DNA from: Gnetum montanum
Taxonomy: Eukaryota > Streptophyta > Gnetopsida > Gnetales > Gnetaceae
Direction: 5' to 3'
DNA: 64,000 bases
Assembly: GCA_015680685.1 (NCBI GenBank)
Contig: MNCI01027120.1
Location: 357,390-421,389, forward strand
The position numbers and the translations under genes are program-made. The notes under the pieces were generated by a model that saw only the letters and a program-made list of their open reading frames with translations, searched no databases and was not told where the DNA came from. Of the stretch, positions 48,620 through 61,262 are shown in pieces. Positions within the stretch are counted from its first letter, which is position 1, and each line of letters opens with the position of its first letter.

Positions 48620-48637
48620 CCTTTTCTTTGATGCCAA
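48620..48637 (-). other. primer binding site of element 4 (tRNA-Met like, decayed)
   Basis: On the minus strand TTGGCATCAAAG follows the LTR end TCATCA after two or three bases. It resembles the initiator tRNA-Met site TGGTATCAGAG with two differences; the fit is modest. Confidence 0.45.
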
Positions 48638-48639
48638 TA

Positions 48640-49400
48640 TGATGAAGACCTAGCTTCAATAATCCAAGATTGAAACTAAACCCTTCAAACTTGCACATAT
48701 AATTGGAAACAAGAAAGAAATAGCTCTTTATCCTTTCTAGAAAAAATGAAACAGAAATGATAGAAGCAAATGCCTAGGATAGATAAGTGCTTAAGAATCC
48801 AATACAAAAAACTCACACTCACACACAAAATGGCTATGAATCCTTACAATAATGGATTCTTTATTGGAGCAAAATATCACTCTTTCCTCACTTCTCTTTC
48901 TCTTCACATCACAAACTCTCTAAACTTCTTAAACTCCTTATCATTTTTAAATGAAATGTCTTGATGCCTATTTATAACCTTTTGGGATTGTTTGACACTT
49001 GATATAAAATTATTTTTATTATTTCTCAACAAGTAGACATCTTGGATGTAGACATGATAGACATCTTTGGCTAAGAGAAGGCATATTCCATAGGTTGTAT
49101 ACATCTTCCTTGACTTGCAATTCAATAGAGGAGACGTCTAGGTTTCTTAGAAGACATATATCTACATGATGAGACATCTTGTCTTGTCAAAATATATCTT
49201 CTTGGGTATTCATTTCAAAATTAAGACATCTTCTTGAGAGTTTACATAAGCAAATCACAACTCCAATCATCTTCTCTTGTTCTAGAAACTTGAGGAAATA
49301 GTAAAAATAATGCAAAAACATAACTTATATATAAAACTTCAATAAACATGCAATCACAATCTATTGAGAATGATAAATGGGCTAGGTGATATCCTCATTA
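48640..49400 (-). repeat. Element 4 5' LTR
   Basis: On the plus strand it runs from TGATGAAGACCTAGCTTC to CCTCATTA and pairs with 42864-43626. On the minus strand its start has decayed from TG to TA. Confidence 0.82.
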
Positions 49401-49405
49401 GTAAA

Positions 49406-51819
49406 TTTTCTTCTCATGAAAAACAATAAAATGAAAAAGAAACATGAAAAAAATAAAAAAATAGAAAAAATGAAGATGAAGAGGTAATGGAAAGGGCAAT
49501 ATGATTCCAAGCTCTTTGGTAACTTGGTATTTCTACCATCCTAAAATAAACTTATAATTACTTAATCAAGATCAAGATGAAAGGTTGACCCAATGTCCAT
49601 GCTTATCTCAAGTTCAACCTATTCCTAGATCACTTGACTTCCAAATGTAATAGTCCAAGAAAACATCATGTCTCAACCTTACCCATGGTTATGAAGGTTT
49701 AGAAATCTCTCTCTTATTGAACTTTCATTCACTTAATTCCTAAATTTATTTATTCTTAGAGGGCAAGATCATAACCCTTAACACAAACCATAACCATATC
49801 CCAACCATGAGAATTGAATTATTTGGCCATTGCATTGTAATAACTATTGGGATTAGAACTAGTTAGTATAGCTAGAGGGATCGATGAAAGGTTTATGGTA
49901 AAATAAGATTTAGGGAACCTACTATGCATAGGTGTAAAGATGAAGGAAAAATAAATCAGAATCTTAACTTCTAGATGATCTATGACACATTGCCTTGATT
50001 CAGTTTCATGAATGGTTAGAAAAAAGAATAAACAAGGCTAGATGACACTAGTAGTGATAGGTATGACGTTGCACTTAGAAGGGGGACTTAGAGGCTAGAT
50101 GACATTAGTACTAGATGAGTAGTGGTAAAGAGACATGGCAATAGATCTCTCAAGGGGTGTAGGACATCCTCACATGCTTCCATAAGCTAATTGAATGGTT
50201 GACTGGTGATTCGATGATGTTGTACTCTCACCTTCTTTCTCCTATCGATCATTCATTCTCCATCCATTTATTTCCTTTTTATGCATTGTTATGGATGGTA
50301 GGAAGTTGATCAGGCAAAGTAGAGGATAAGATTTGGCCATCCAAGGGGATAGACTCACATTTGATATTGATGTCTTACTAATTATTAAGACTTGTAAATC
50401 CTTGGCAACTTGGCATTATAAGTGAGGAAGCTCAATCTTATCTCCCAAAGATGGTGGTGGTTGTATTGTATAAAGCACTTGATTTTTCCTCTACCACTTG
50501 TGTGGTTTCAACCCTACGAGCTTCAAGATTTAATCATAGCATTATCTTCCCATCTTACCTCACTTCTACCTAATCATTTGACATTGGAGTACCCTATTTA
50601 TCTTCCATGTCTATAACCCCTCTCTTTCCTTGTCATTGAATCATGGAAATAATAGTAGTTGACATTATGATTCAAATCCCATAAGTTTGGAGGTCATCCA
50701 ATGCAAGTTTTGATTTTTTTAGTCTTCTTTCTCTCTGTTATGGCTTGTTTGTATTTGATTCTTGGTTTTTCAGGTGAGTTTTGTGTTGGTGTTTAGACAC
50801 CTGGGCATTTTATTCTATTTTCTTTTATTTTCCTTTGTTTTTGGTTGTCCAAACATGCAAAAATCTACCAAAGTTTCACCATAAGTTGGATTTATTAGGA
50901 TTTTTTGAGCATTTATTCTTCTTGTTCTTTTTTCGCATTATACAAGTAGTTGAGGCTAGGTGTCTTGTAACTTAGTCATGGGGAAAGGGCACTAATTTGG
51001 ATACATACTTTGTAATTTCAATGGTTATTTAAATTATTTCTACCTTGTTTTCACTTACCCATGCATGCCTTGAGTCCATAGTTATGATTATGTTTTCTTT
51101 GTGGCCTCAAGAGTTATACTTATCATTATTCCTATAATCATTTGTTACAATGGAAGTATAATGCCTTGGAGATCTCACTTGATTTTTAGCCTTTTTATAA
51201 TTCATCATTCATAGGTAATTATTCTTGGTATTCTATAAGCCTACTTGGGAGAAGATTGAAAGATCTTAGTTTTCAATCTACAGTCCTACAAGACAACCAC
51301 TAGTCCTAGAAGAAGAGAAGAAACAACATCAATAAGAAAATCTAACACTTACACTTAAGAGACCTCTCTCAAAAGAAAGATTTAAAGGTAAACATTCAAG
51401 CTCTTAATATTTGAATTAAGTGCATGCTCAAAAATGTCTTTCAAATGAGTGCTAGAGGGGTTGGCAAGAGATAATTTGAAGATGAATGACATGGAAGAAG
51501 ACATAGGTGTGAATGACATGTAGTAGAGATCCATCCACTAGGCTAAGATGATTGACCTTGAGACACAATTACATTAATTCCATATGTCCACATGCTTCAC
51601 TTCTAGCTTCTTCCTATTCCATGTAAGCTTGTCAAGGGAATTCTATCTTGGACCACCACTCCTTGGTATTTCTTAGTGAGGTGGCTTGTATTGTAATATA
51701 GTCATGATCTATATTATTCATTTGTAATTTCTTTACATTATATTATTATATGTGTAGTCTCTATTTTTGTGTCTTAGGTTTTAAAGTTATGGAACTAGCT
51801 TTACTTAATCATGGAGGAA
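49406..51819 (+). other. non-coding interior of element 3 (right of element 4), with PPT
   Basis: There is no supported protein over 2.4 kb. TTAGTCATGGGGAAAGG at 50972-50988 is like the AGTCATGGGGG motif of element 1. ATGGAGGA at 51811-51818 abuts the 3' LTR as its purine tract. TTTTTCAGGTGAGT (about 50767-50780) reads like a splice acceptor plus donor, but no exon is visible. Confidence 0.5.
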
Positions 51820-53016
51820 TGATGAAACATCCAATGGTATTTTGTATGTCTATTATAAGCTCTACATTAAAAAAATGTTTCACATACCCTATGTTTGTAG
51901 TCCTAGCATGTTAAGTTGTGGTTTGTGTCTCCTAGGCTTGATTCCTTGCCTATTTTATCATACTTTTGCTTTTTGTGCATGTCCCAAGCACCTTAGAACA
52001 TTTTTGACCTTGTTCGAAAATCTTAACGTTGTTTTAACATGTTTCTTTAAATTCTATGTTTCATCCTAATTCAATGCTTAGAATCCTAGCAAGGGGATGT
52101 GCTGACTTCCCTATGTTAGTGCATCTCTTACTTGCCCAAGTTTGGGTTCAAGTGTTGAACATGTGCTTCGATTGGTCAGTGATATGTTCATGAACCTTTA
52201 TTGATACTTGGGCATTCATAAACCTCCATCATTATAGTGTAAAAGCTATAAATATTCTGGATGGGCTCTCACACTTAACTTTGAGATTTTGGACTTTTGG
52301 TATTCAATTTATGTGAAGAGCTCTTCCTCCCTTGGGTAAGTTGATTTCCTTCCTATTTTGTATTATTTTTTGTGTCATCACTTTAACAAATGTGCCTAGA
52401 CTTTGTCAGAGTGCTACCTCATTTATGTATCCTAGAACCATTTCGTTAATGTGGAGTTCAGTATTTGTACAAGAATAAAGTTCATGATTTTCTCTTTGTT
52501 TCATAACTTAGATACATTAAAATATTCAAAAAATTTGTTTCATTTCCATTATATTTAGCTATAATGATTTATCCTTATTTAAGTAGGTAGAAATTGTACA
52601 ACATGGTTTTGGACCATCGAGGCTATGACTAAGAGCCATTTATTAATTTTTGTATGTGGTGTTGTCTTTGTTCTTTAAGGGATTGCAACACATGTGCATG
52701 ATTATAAGCATTGCAGCTATCCCATGAGGAGTTACGATGCATGTGAGTTATTTATCATTTTATTTTTATAGTTATAAAATACATAAAAAATTATAAAATA
52801 TAAAAACTATAACTATTTTCACATGTTTTCATCATGGAAACACTAGTTCTCATTATATTATATATATTATAACTACCTTTTTTATTTCTTGAACACAACA
52901 ACATACAAATGTGTTCTAGGGAATCTACCCAACATTACCTTTGAAGCTTACAATCAGATCACACTATGTTCTATATGATATAATCCCATTGGTCATAATC
53001 AACATGACCACTATCA
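51820..53016 (+). repeat. Element 3 3' LTR
   Basis: It starts TGATGAAACATCC after the purine tract and ends CTATCA before the duplication CCACT. It pairs with 38608-39792. Confidence 0.87.
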
Positions 53017-53021
53017 CCACT

Positions 53022-54300
53022 CAGTTTTTAAATTGCCTCACTTACCTAAAGGAAAAAAAGGTTTCTATTGAAAAGGATAAGCATAGGATGTAGTAGTTTA
53101 TATACTAGGCGAAGCACTACATGGAGATAGAGGAAAACCTCTATAAAATTTATGTGAACAACTTGGTATGCTAGTATGTAGAAGAGGAGAACTAACTAAG
53201 GATTCTTTAGGATGCATATAAAGGGCCTTGTTATTTTCATTACACTAGAAGATGAATAGTCATAAAAATCTTTATGCGTGGATATTTGTAGTTCATACTC
53301 TTCAAAGATTAGCATTACTTTGGTACATTCTATAAATATTGGCAAAGAGACAATGGGGTAACCTTGTTTTGAGAGACTATGATAATGAATCCAACAACTA
53401 GAGCCATTTGATCATTAGGAAATTATCTTCATAGGACCCACCATCCCTTCATAAAATGAAACACTTATATCATCATAGTTATAGACCATTGCATGAAGTG
53501 GTCTAAAGTAGATGCAATCACTAATTATACTGCAACAACTCCTACCAAATTATTTGAGCAACATGTGGTGAATATATTTGACATGCCATGAGTGCTTATC
53601 TTAAATAATGAGACATACTTTATAGGAGTTACATATAAAATACTTGTGTATTACTTAGGTGTGAATCACCAACTAACTACAACTTACCATGCTAATGGCC
53701 AAGCCAAAGTTACAAATAGGGATATTTACAAGGATTTAACTTGCATGATCATTGAATATATGAAGGATTGGAGCACAAAACTCAACAATTCCTTATGAAC
53801 ATAAAGATCTACATGACAACTTTCTATAGGGTACACTTCCTACAAATTAGTGTAAGGAAAATTATCAAAACTACCAATTCAAATTGAACTCCATATGTGA
53901 ACTAAAATTGAACCTTAATTTAACATAATGAGAATGGTTGATGAACTTAAATATACTAGATGAAAATAATGTCATTGTTCTTATGTACAATGAAGTCCAT
54001 AAGATCTATAATAAGAAAACACACAATATGAGAATTAGGTGCCGAGAATTATAACCAAGGGATAAGGTCCTATACTACAATCCAAGTCATTCTCTAACAT
54101 AAAAAATTTCAAATGCTTTGGGAGGGATCCTAAATTTTTCATGTAATTAATTAATTAGATTCCTTGTAGATCTATCACCCTTCAAACCCACAAAAGTGAT
54201 CCTAGTCAACATACAATAAATAAAACCATTTAGAAAACCCATAAAAGCCACACCTAGCTTAACAACCATCATAACCATTATCACTTGATCCATCTTTCAT
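53022..54300 (+). pseudogene. Element 2 pol, part 2: integrase
   Basis: This continues 38602 after removal of element 3. YMEIEENLYKIYVNNL (about 53119) aligns with element 5's YMEIQGNLYKVCADGL at 63.8 kb, which lies past its RNase H. The integrase core follows: IIIVIDHCMKWSKVDA (about 53474) with the first Asp, then VLILNNETYFIGVTYKIL (about 53590) where the second Asp has become Asn, and the GQAKVTNRDIYKDL region with the Glu changed to Lys. A 68-codon part (53592-53798) is still open. The C-terminal basic region ends near 54.3 kb. No 3' LTR of element 2 was found after it. Confidence 0.75.
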
Positions 54301-54919
54301 ATCTTCTTTTTAGACCTTAGTTATAGGATAGATATCTTAATTTGATTCAAGAGCTTTGTAGCATTTTTACATTTTTTAAATAATATTTGTATTTTTTTAT
54401 TTCTTCTAAATTTTTATAAATATTTATTACTTTAAAATTTTTAGTATATTTTTCATTTATTGATATTTTTAATTGATTTATATTTTTTTGTTCTCTTGTG
54501 TTATTTACTTTATGCTTTTGTAAATATTTTTTATGTTTTTGTTAATAATACTACTAATAATGATGTAACCATCAACACCATGCATTGGAATTTTGCCTTA
54601 TGATATCAAGCTATACATGAAATGATTGCACATGGTACTATTAAGAAAAGATCAACACCATTCCTCCATTTCTATTAAGAAAAGATCCTTGTTATGGAAA
54701 TAATGTAGTCCCTATAAAACTAAAAAAACTATAATTAATCCATGACCACTATGCTTTGAAGGAAGGAAGAAAGACTAAGAGAATACAAACAAGGATGTAA
54801 TATCAATAGGATTTATTAATTCTTTACAATTTCACCCTAGGTCTCACTAGCCTTACAACAATGTGTTATGACTTATATTTTTATTGTACTTCGGAAACAC
54901 CATTTAAATAATTATTTCC

Positions 54920-55220
54920 TTGTTACATTACTAGAAAGGCATGTGACCCATATCTAAAGGTTGACCTTTGGCAAGGGAAAAAATAATTAATTAATTCATA
55001 TGAAACCAATTCTTGGAGTTCCATTGGAAAGACATGTAACCCTTGTCTAAACGTAGGCTATTTCCAAGAACTTCCTAGTCCCTTGAACTAGCTCCACTAT
55101 GTGACTAGGAATATATGTGAGCCATGTCTAAAGGTGCTTCTTTGATGGGATTAGCCTTGGTTATGATGCTAGAAAAGAAGGTAAGTCATGTCTAAAGGAT
55201 CTTCTCTAATCAATGGACAA
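54920..55220. repeat. four degenerate tandem copies, about 80 bp each
   Basis: Copies begin near 54930 (AGAAAGGCATGTGACCC), 55027 (GGAAAGACATGTAACCC), 55102 (AGGAATATATGTGAGCC) and 55168 (AGAAAAGAAGGTAAGTC). Each is followed after a few bases by TGTCTAAA(G/C)G-type words (ATCTAAAGG in the first). Confidence 0.6.
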
Positions 55221-55259
55221 GATCCATAGACTCCATAACATTAATTAATTATTTAATTT

Positions 55260-56560
55260 CAAAATTTCTTACATTTTTTTTCTCAATTTTCTTATTGTGT
55301 GGTGATGTTTTCACGTGATGGTTAGTTGGTCTTACGATGGTGGACCTTGAATGACATAATGTAGTGCCATTGGTAGTGGTTAGACTTCGTTCAAAATCTT
55401 AACAATTAGGTATAATCATCATTTTAACCACACATCATAGATGGGATCCACTAAATCCATGGTAATATATCTCAATTTTTGATTTTGCACTTCTCACCTT
55501 ACTAACAAAGTGCAATTATGAATTCTATGGGTTTATGTAGGATATTGCAAAATTCTATCTAAGGCAATTTTGTGTTGTGCAATACATAGGCATGATCCCC
55601 ATTCAACTTCTACGATGCCCATAGACACTTATAGAAGTGGTTATACAAGGGCATTATAGGTAGGATCCTATTTTAAAGAGGATCCACTTGCATAAGTCGT
55701 GTTGATTATCACTATGAATCAAACTCACATGTTCAAAATGTCATGGATAACTTTTTCGAATTTATGCATTATTGTTGGACCCACTTCTCATTAATTTAAA
55801 ATGATTTTAGAATAAATTTTACTTCAAATCCCTTAATTCTTGGCTATTCTAAAACTCTAACATTTAATTTTTATGATTTCTAACATTTAGGAGAATTAGT
55901 AAGACCTATGTAATAGCCTAGTAGATTCTAGGAGGCCTAAAGCCCTTTAAAATCATGAAACTAAACATCCAAACTTTCAAGAATAAAGTGGAAAATGAAC
56001 TTTTGGGGATTATGATGTTACATCTACATTTGCGACATCACAACCATAAAAACTATATATATAGCCATGACCTCCCTTCATTTTTTCACATTTTTCTTCA
56101 AACATAAGAGAAATTTTTGTCATGACAAGAGCCCAAAGCCTTCTAATAGTGATACCTTATGATCTACACCTCTGATTTGACCTATTAAAAATCTTGTAAG
56201 CTTTTGGAATTGATCTCTTTATCTTGGGAATCCTAGAAGTGTGAAATTGAAAAATTTCTTAACATCATTGTTTGTAAAAAAAAAAGCAAACTAATGATTA
56301 AATTAACTAAAATTAATCAATAATTTAATAATTTTGTCATCTTAGAACCTTGAGAACTTAATTTTTCACTCACCACGAATCCTAAATGCCAAATTTTTTG
56401 AATTTTCAATTTAACTAAAGGCTTGATAAAGGTCAAAGCATTTAAGAATGGAATCATTTAAGACTAATACCAATCTTTGGTGATTGCAAATAAAAGCTAA
56501 GCACATTTTCAAGCTTGGAGAACCATCACAACTAAGATAAAAGGAGCCCATGATAACTAG
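55260..56560. other. unassigned, with TATA-like site near 56.06 kb
   Basis: CTATATATATAGCC (about 56053-56066) is preceded by AT-rich sequence and followed by a pyrimidine-rich leader. It could be an LTR promoter, but no paired end was found. Confidence 0.25.
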
Positions 56561-56639
56561 ATATAGGCATGGATGTGGCTAGGAGCCATAGTAGCAACAA
56601 TCCGAAGTGGAAAGATCAACACCTAAGGAGCCAAAAGTA

Positions 56640-57060
56640 TAGTTTGTGGAAGAGTTCCAATTGTGCAAATGAAGAACTCCATCCAAGGAGAAGCATCTTC
56701 ACCTGAATTGAAGGTGATCCTTATGTATAGTTTCTTGGAAAATATCTCAAATAAAACTATCTTAGGGAGTTTTCTTCTAGAATTGAACTTTGCACCATTC
56801 CTAGAGTTTAATCTTTAAAAGGTACATGAACAATTGAAAACTTATTCCTTTTGGCTAAATTTGTTAATAAATGGAAAGTGGTATCTCATTGAGATCCACC
56901 TCTTTTGGAACAATCATCAAGTAGATTCCATAGTCAAAATTAAGAACATCTCCATTTGCTATTTAGTTAATGTGATTACAAAAGCACTAGGAATTTCAAA
57001 TGTTGGAATTAAAGTTACTAAGGTATCCACATGCTTAAATGCTTATATGAAAACTTAATG
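56640..57060 (+). pseudogene. unidentified coding relic
   Basis: Upstream of the open frame 56834-57058 the same register gives LENISNKTILGSFLLELNFA and then, after one TAA, KTYSFWLNLLINGKWYLIEI, HLFWNNHQVDSIVKIKN and CYLVNVITKALGISNVGIKV. The aromatic and hydrophobic pattern is protein-like. I do not recognise the family. It is not any of the gag or pol domains described here. Confidence 0.3.
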
Positions 57061-58319
57061 GCTCCAAAGAGCATATGGTTTGAACTACAAGGGGTATAAA
57101 TTATTAATGCCAATAGAGAAAATTAATGTTAAAATTACCATCTGCCACATTAATCTAACAATTAGGTTAAGCAAGATCATATCTTTCTTTGTTAAGGTAT
57201 GTATGGTCATGGAGATATAGACAATTTAGAAAAAATGAAACTAGAAGAAGATCCTTTCCTTTTGTGCCTCATCAAGAAACTATGAAAAAAGAAAGATATT
57301 TTCTATTATATAAATGATACCATCTGTAGAGCTCCAATAGCATTATGGACCAAAATCATGAAAATAGTCCTAGACAAGAAAAAACCAAGATGAGCTTCCA
57401 TGTTCAACACTAAATCCATAATAACTATTACCTCAACAATAGCAAACATCCACATTCACATCTTCCTTACTTGCCAAAGGAACCATAAGTCTTGAACCAA
57501 GCACCACATGAACTAGTGCATCAATCACTAACACTCAAGCACCTATAGATAGTTTTAGAGTACATAGTCCTACTATGTTTTAACTTCAAGAGTTATCTTA
57601 GGCCATACGTTTGAAACAACAAGGCTTAGTTAACATGTTTAACATAATCTAAGAAGATCTCATTATTACGATGAACTTCATGAGTAGAGAGATTATTTTT
57701 AACATTATGATAGGTAACTAGCCATAAATCTATAGTAATGCAACTACTTTTCAACTCATCCTAGAGTCAAGAAAATAAGCCACTATTGTGGTCATGTAAT
57801 ATGAAGGATAGGAAATAGCAATTAAGGTACAAATTGATCACATTAATGAAGCCCTCAACATATCTACAACACCTATTCCAAATTTTGGTATCATTATAGA
57901 TATTGAAGTATTTGTAGGAATGGGAACAATATTGGAAGGAAGCATGATTTCAAAGAAACATGAAGAGGAATTGGAGATATTGCTCTAGATAAGACAAATG
58001 ATAGAAACATTGTTTGATATTATTGAGAATGTTGCAACCTTGCAATCTAAGTTGATTACCACTAAGGGTAAATTGGCATTGTTTGAAGCCCAATTACAAG
58101 AAGCAAATTAGATGCATAATGAATGGAAGATAAAATCATCCAACTCCACATGTAGCCAAATGATCCTATGCAATTTGTATCTTCCAAATAGTTTTTATCA
58201 ATTTTATACTAATAAGCTAATCTGATCAGTAGTAAAGCATAGGTGAAATAGAAGAAGACATTGTGAAATGCATCTTAAGTTTGGGTAGAATTGCATGCTT
58301 TGAAAAAGATCATCACTAT
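57061..58319. other. unassigned, with coiled-coil-like relic at 57.95-58.11 kb
   Basis: A plus-strand stretch (LFDIIENVATLQSKLITTKG, then KLALFEAQLQEAN) has heptad-like spacing of Leu and charged residues. The rest shows nothing supportable. It ends at the LTR start of element 5. Confidence 0.3.
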
Positions 58320-59179
58320 TGATGAAGCATCATTAAGACAACTACATAGACACATGCCCATTAATGTAGCCCCATCAATGTATCTTAGGATGAGTTGACA
58401 TAGGTACATTGACACTGATGCAGGAATTGCCTATATAAATGTTTATATCCCTTGCATTTATGACAACTGTTAGTCATAGCCTAGCCAAACTCTTATAGTT
58501 TCTTTTCATATAACTTAGAATATTCTCACTTTGAGTGACTACAACATGGATTCAACTGATTGTATGGAATTTTATTCGAGTGCATCTATACCTGGACACA
58601 TTTGCATGAAGAAAAATAAATTTGAGATTTCTTTTATCCATTACACCACTTGGACTAACATAACTTTACTTTCTAACAATTTACTTTACATGCAATTTAC
58701 TTTCTTGATATTAAGCAATTAATATTATAGTTCACAAGCAATCTAAGTATCATTACTTCGAGCATAATATATTAACATTTGGTAATCCTAGTAGTGGATA
58801 CTTGGTATGCCTGGTAGTATACACTTGGTGACCCATTAGTATTAATATATGTTTAGGATATGTACAAAAAGCGGAAACAAATACTCTACGTTAGGATAGT
58901 TAGTTAATTTAAACATTAAACCTTTATTCATCTAATCAATTAGCAAGTAGAAAAAAATAACAAAAAACATAAAAATAAATATCTTATGCCTCAAACACAC
59001 TTAACCATATGCATAGATTAACACAAGTGTGAATTGGGAAGATAATGACTCATAACTACATGATTCATCGTTTAGGAATATTGGCCACTTATATAAATAA
59101 GTCTATGAAATTTGACTAGATCACATGTATGCACTAGTGATACATATGGTTGGACATAGAGAATGCCCACTACTCATCA
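58320..59179 (+). repeat. Element 5 5' LTR
   Basis: It starts TGATGAAGCATC and ends CTCATCA. A TATA box (CTATATAAA, 58431-58439) has the same spacing as in the solo LTR at 19484. GTAATCCTAGTAG, TTTAGGATATGTAC and CACACTTAACCATA recur in both that LTR and element 1. The target duplication cannot be checked because the other end is outside the window. Confidence 0.8.
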
Positions 59180-59180
59180 T

Positions 59181-59198
59181 TGTCACTATTGCTAGGGA
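59181..59198 (+). other. primer binding site of element 5 (decayed)
   Basis: TGTCACTATTGCTAGGGA follows the LTR end by one base. It matches the element 1 site at 14 of 18 positions. Confidence 0.75.
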
Positions 59199-59339
59199 CT
59201 TACTTTAGCTAAGTGTGCTAAGTATTATTAAATAGTGAATCCATACAAAGTTGTTGTAAAGAAAACATAACAAATTATCTTGCAGACAAAATAGTAATAA
59301 TAATATTCTATAAGAGCACACTTTATTAAAATCACTAAA

Positions 59340-61262
59340 ATGGCCTCTTCTCATAGGAATGATTCACCCCCACATGTTGAAGATTCAAATTAGCAGTATG
59401 ATAGAACCAAAAGGCCTACCAGTGAGAAGCCTCAATAAATGAAAGTAATCTATGCTCATCTGGATCCCTACTATCTAGATTTCAATTTCATTCTTCATCA
59501 AGATGAATAGCTATGCTGAAGGGATATGGAGGATAACATTTTATTACCTCATAATCAATCTATTCTCATAATGCTCATGGCCAATCTCTTGAAGTTGCCA
59601 ATTGAATCATCTAGTCTAGAGTATGAGTTAACATACCATACCTCTAGAGACTATTAGCTAATAGATGGTCAGGTTAGAAAAGATTGATACATGGAGGCAA
59701 GCTATGAAGCCTCCAAGAGTAAGAGGGTCCCAGCATCATTATTTTTATAGTTAGAAAAGGAGGGTCTTGAATTTTTCCTCATGGAAATCTCAACATCAAG
59801 ATTCTTCTACTTTTAGTGAGGAAGGCACACTTTACCCATCATTGCAATCAACCTTGGAGAATAACTAGGGTGAGGAAAGGATAGAGTATAAAACTAGGAG
59901 AACTTCAAGGCAAATATCTCCTAGTATTTCATCAAAAGAAAAAGAAGAATGCAAAGAAAAGTAGAAAGAATGATCAAAGAACCATAGAAGACAGGCAAGT
60001 AAGCACCACTCTCCCAGTTCTCCACCTTCACAATCCTCCTCCTCATCAAACTTTAATAGGAAGAACCATGACCAAGGCCAAAGGAGGAATGATTGGAATT
60101 TAGATGGAGATGATCCAAAGTCTCATTGTAGTGATAGGAAAAGGAAGCATAGTCAACTACAAAAGGAAGAGGAGCATCCTCAAGAACAAAGGCATAACAA
60201 GTCACATCATCAAAGAAACAATCATGAAAGGAGCCACCATGAATACAATGACTATGATGAACCATTACTTACTATAAGGAACATGCTTAACATTTCAGAA
60301 GCAATTTCAATTCCTACTAGACATCAAAGGGATAATAGAATTAAATGGATTAAAATGAATAATATTCCTAAGTTTGAAGGAGGGTACAATGTTGATCCAC
60401 AACATCATTTACAGGGATTTCATGATGTCTATTCCTTACAAAACATTAAGGATGAGTTGTAAAATCTCAAATTGTTCCCAAGGACACTCATCAAAGAAAC
60501 TAAAACTTCATACTAATCCTTGAAGTTGGAATCCATTTCTAGATAAAGTAAAATGTTGGAGCTATTTAATGATAAGTACTAGACATACTCCAGGGTGTCC
60601 TACTTGAGAAAAGAAATTCAAGGATGGAAATAAGATAATTATAAATCCTTGGATGTAGCCTTGGATAGGTATTATTCTTTCTTATAGTGATGCCTAGGCC
60701 ATGAATTTTCTCAAAGGAAGAAGCTTCACCACATAGTAAGTGAACATTGAAATCAAAGTAGATAAACTCTAGGAGTCTATGCCTAAGGGAGACTCTAAAA
60801 AATGAGAGTCCATTGAATTTAAAGGCTAATAAATCAAGTGAAAAATGAAGAAGGAGAGTTAAAAAAGCGAGAAAGTGTACAGGAATATAATACAAAATTC
60901 TCCATTTGCAAAAGGAAGGTAAATTTTTGTGATTTAGAGAAGGAGGCACCACTAGATGAATTGGTGCAAAGGAAAACCTTGTTGATTCAGAAATCTATTA
61001 TAGAAATATCAGCTAAGGTGAACAAAATGTGGAACTCCTTATATAAGAAGTTCAAAACTACTCTTAAAATTATGGAGGAAATAGAAGAGGCAAATAGAAA
61101 TAGACATAGAAGAAGAACAAAAGATACAAGTAGGAACTAGTATTAGCAAAAAGGTAAGGCTACAATAGTTGATGAGGTTGTAGATTCAAAAATAGATGAT
61201 GAAGGATGTGACATCTATCAATATGGACATCCCAAAGAATGTTTTCCTATAGTGTCACATCT
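59340..61262 (+). pseudogene. gag relic of element 5
   Basis: The ATG is at the position equal to element 1's. The N-terminal domain (YAHLDPYYLDFNFILHQDE near 59450-59508), a basic Ser/His/Arg linker (59.9-60.25 kb) and the capsid (IPKFEGGYNVDPQHHLQGF near 60364-60421, then MLELFNDKY and VSYLRKEIQGWK near 60553-60630) follow. The Lys-rich C-terminal part is still open at 60838-61140. The knuckle CDIYQYGHPKEC (61210-61245) has lost its second Cys (Tyr). The N gap begins just after it. At least ten stops are present. It covers the capsid region missing from element 1's gap. Confidence 0.75.

Larger units (their letters stand above)
42864..49400 (-). mobile_element. Element 4: chromovirus-like Ty3/gypsy element nested in element 3
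   Basis: The LTRs are at 42864-43626 and 48640-49400. A near-matching 5-bp duplication, ATAAA (42859-42863) versus GTAAA (49401-49405), flanks it. On the minus strand the order is 5' LTR, primer site (about 48637-48620), gag with zinc knuckle, protease, reverse transcriptase, RNase H and integrase, then a purine-rich tract (TTCTTCCATCC on plus, 43630-43640) before the 3' LTR. It is the most complete pol in the window but has many stops. The protease (IDGGAHENV) and reverse transcriptase wording suggest a CRM/Reina-like chromovirus (inference). It is in the opposite orientation to its host element. Confidence 0.85.
38608..53016 (+). mobile_element. Element 3: gag-only LTR retrotransposon, carrying element 4
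   Basis: The LTRs (38608-39792, 51820-53016) align from their first bases, and the 5-bp duplication CCACT lies at 38603-38607 and 53017-53021. Between them are a decayed tRNA-Asp primer site, a gag relic up to about 41.3 kb, then non-coding DNA in which element 4 sits. Without element 4 it is about 7.87 kb, close to element 1 (7.29 kb), and like it has no reverse transcriptase or integrase of its own. Both flanks are pol of element 2, which reads on across the insertion. LTR divergence is much greater than in element 1, so it is older. Confidence 0.88.
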
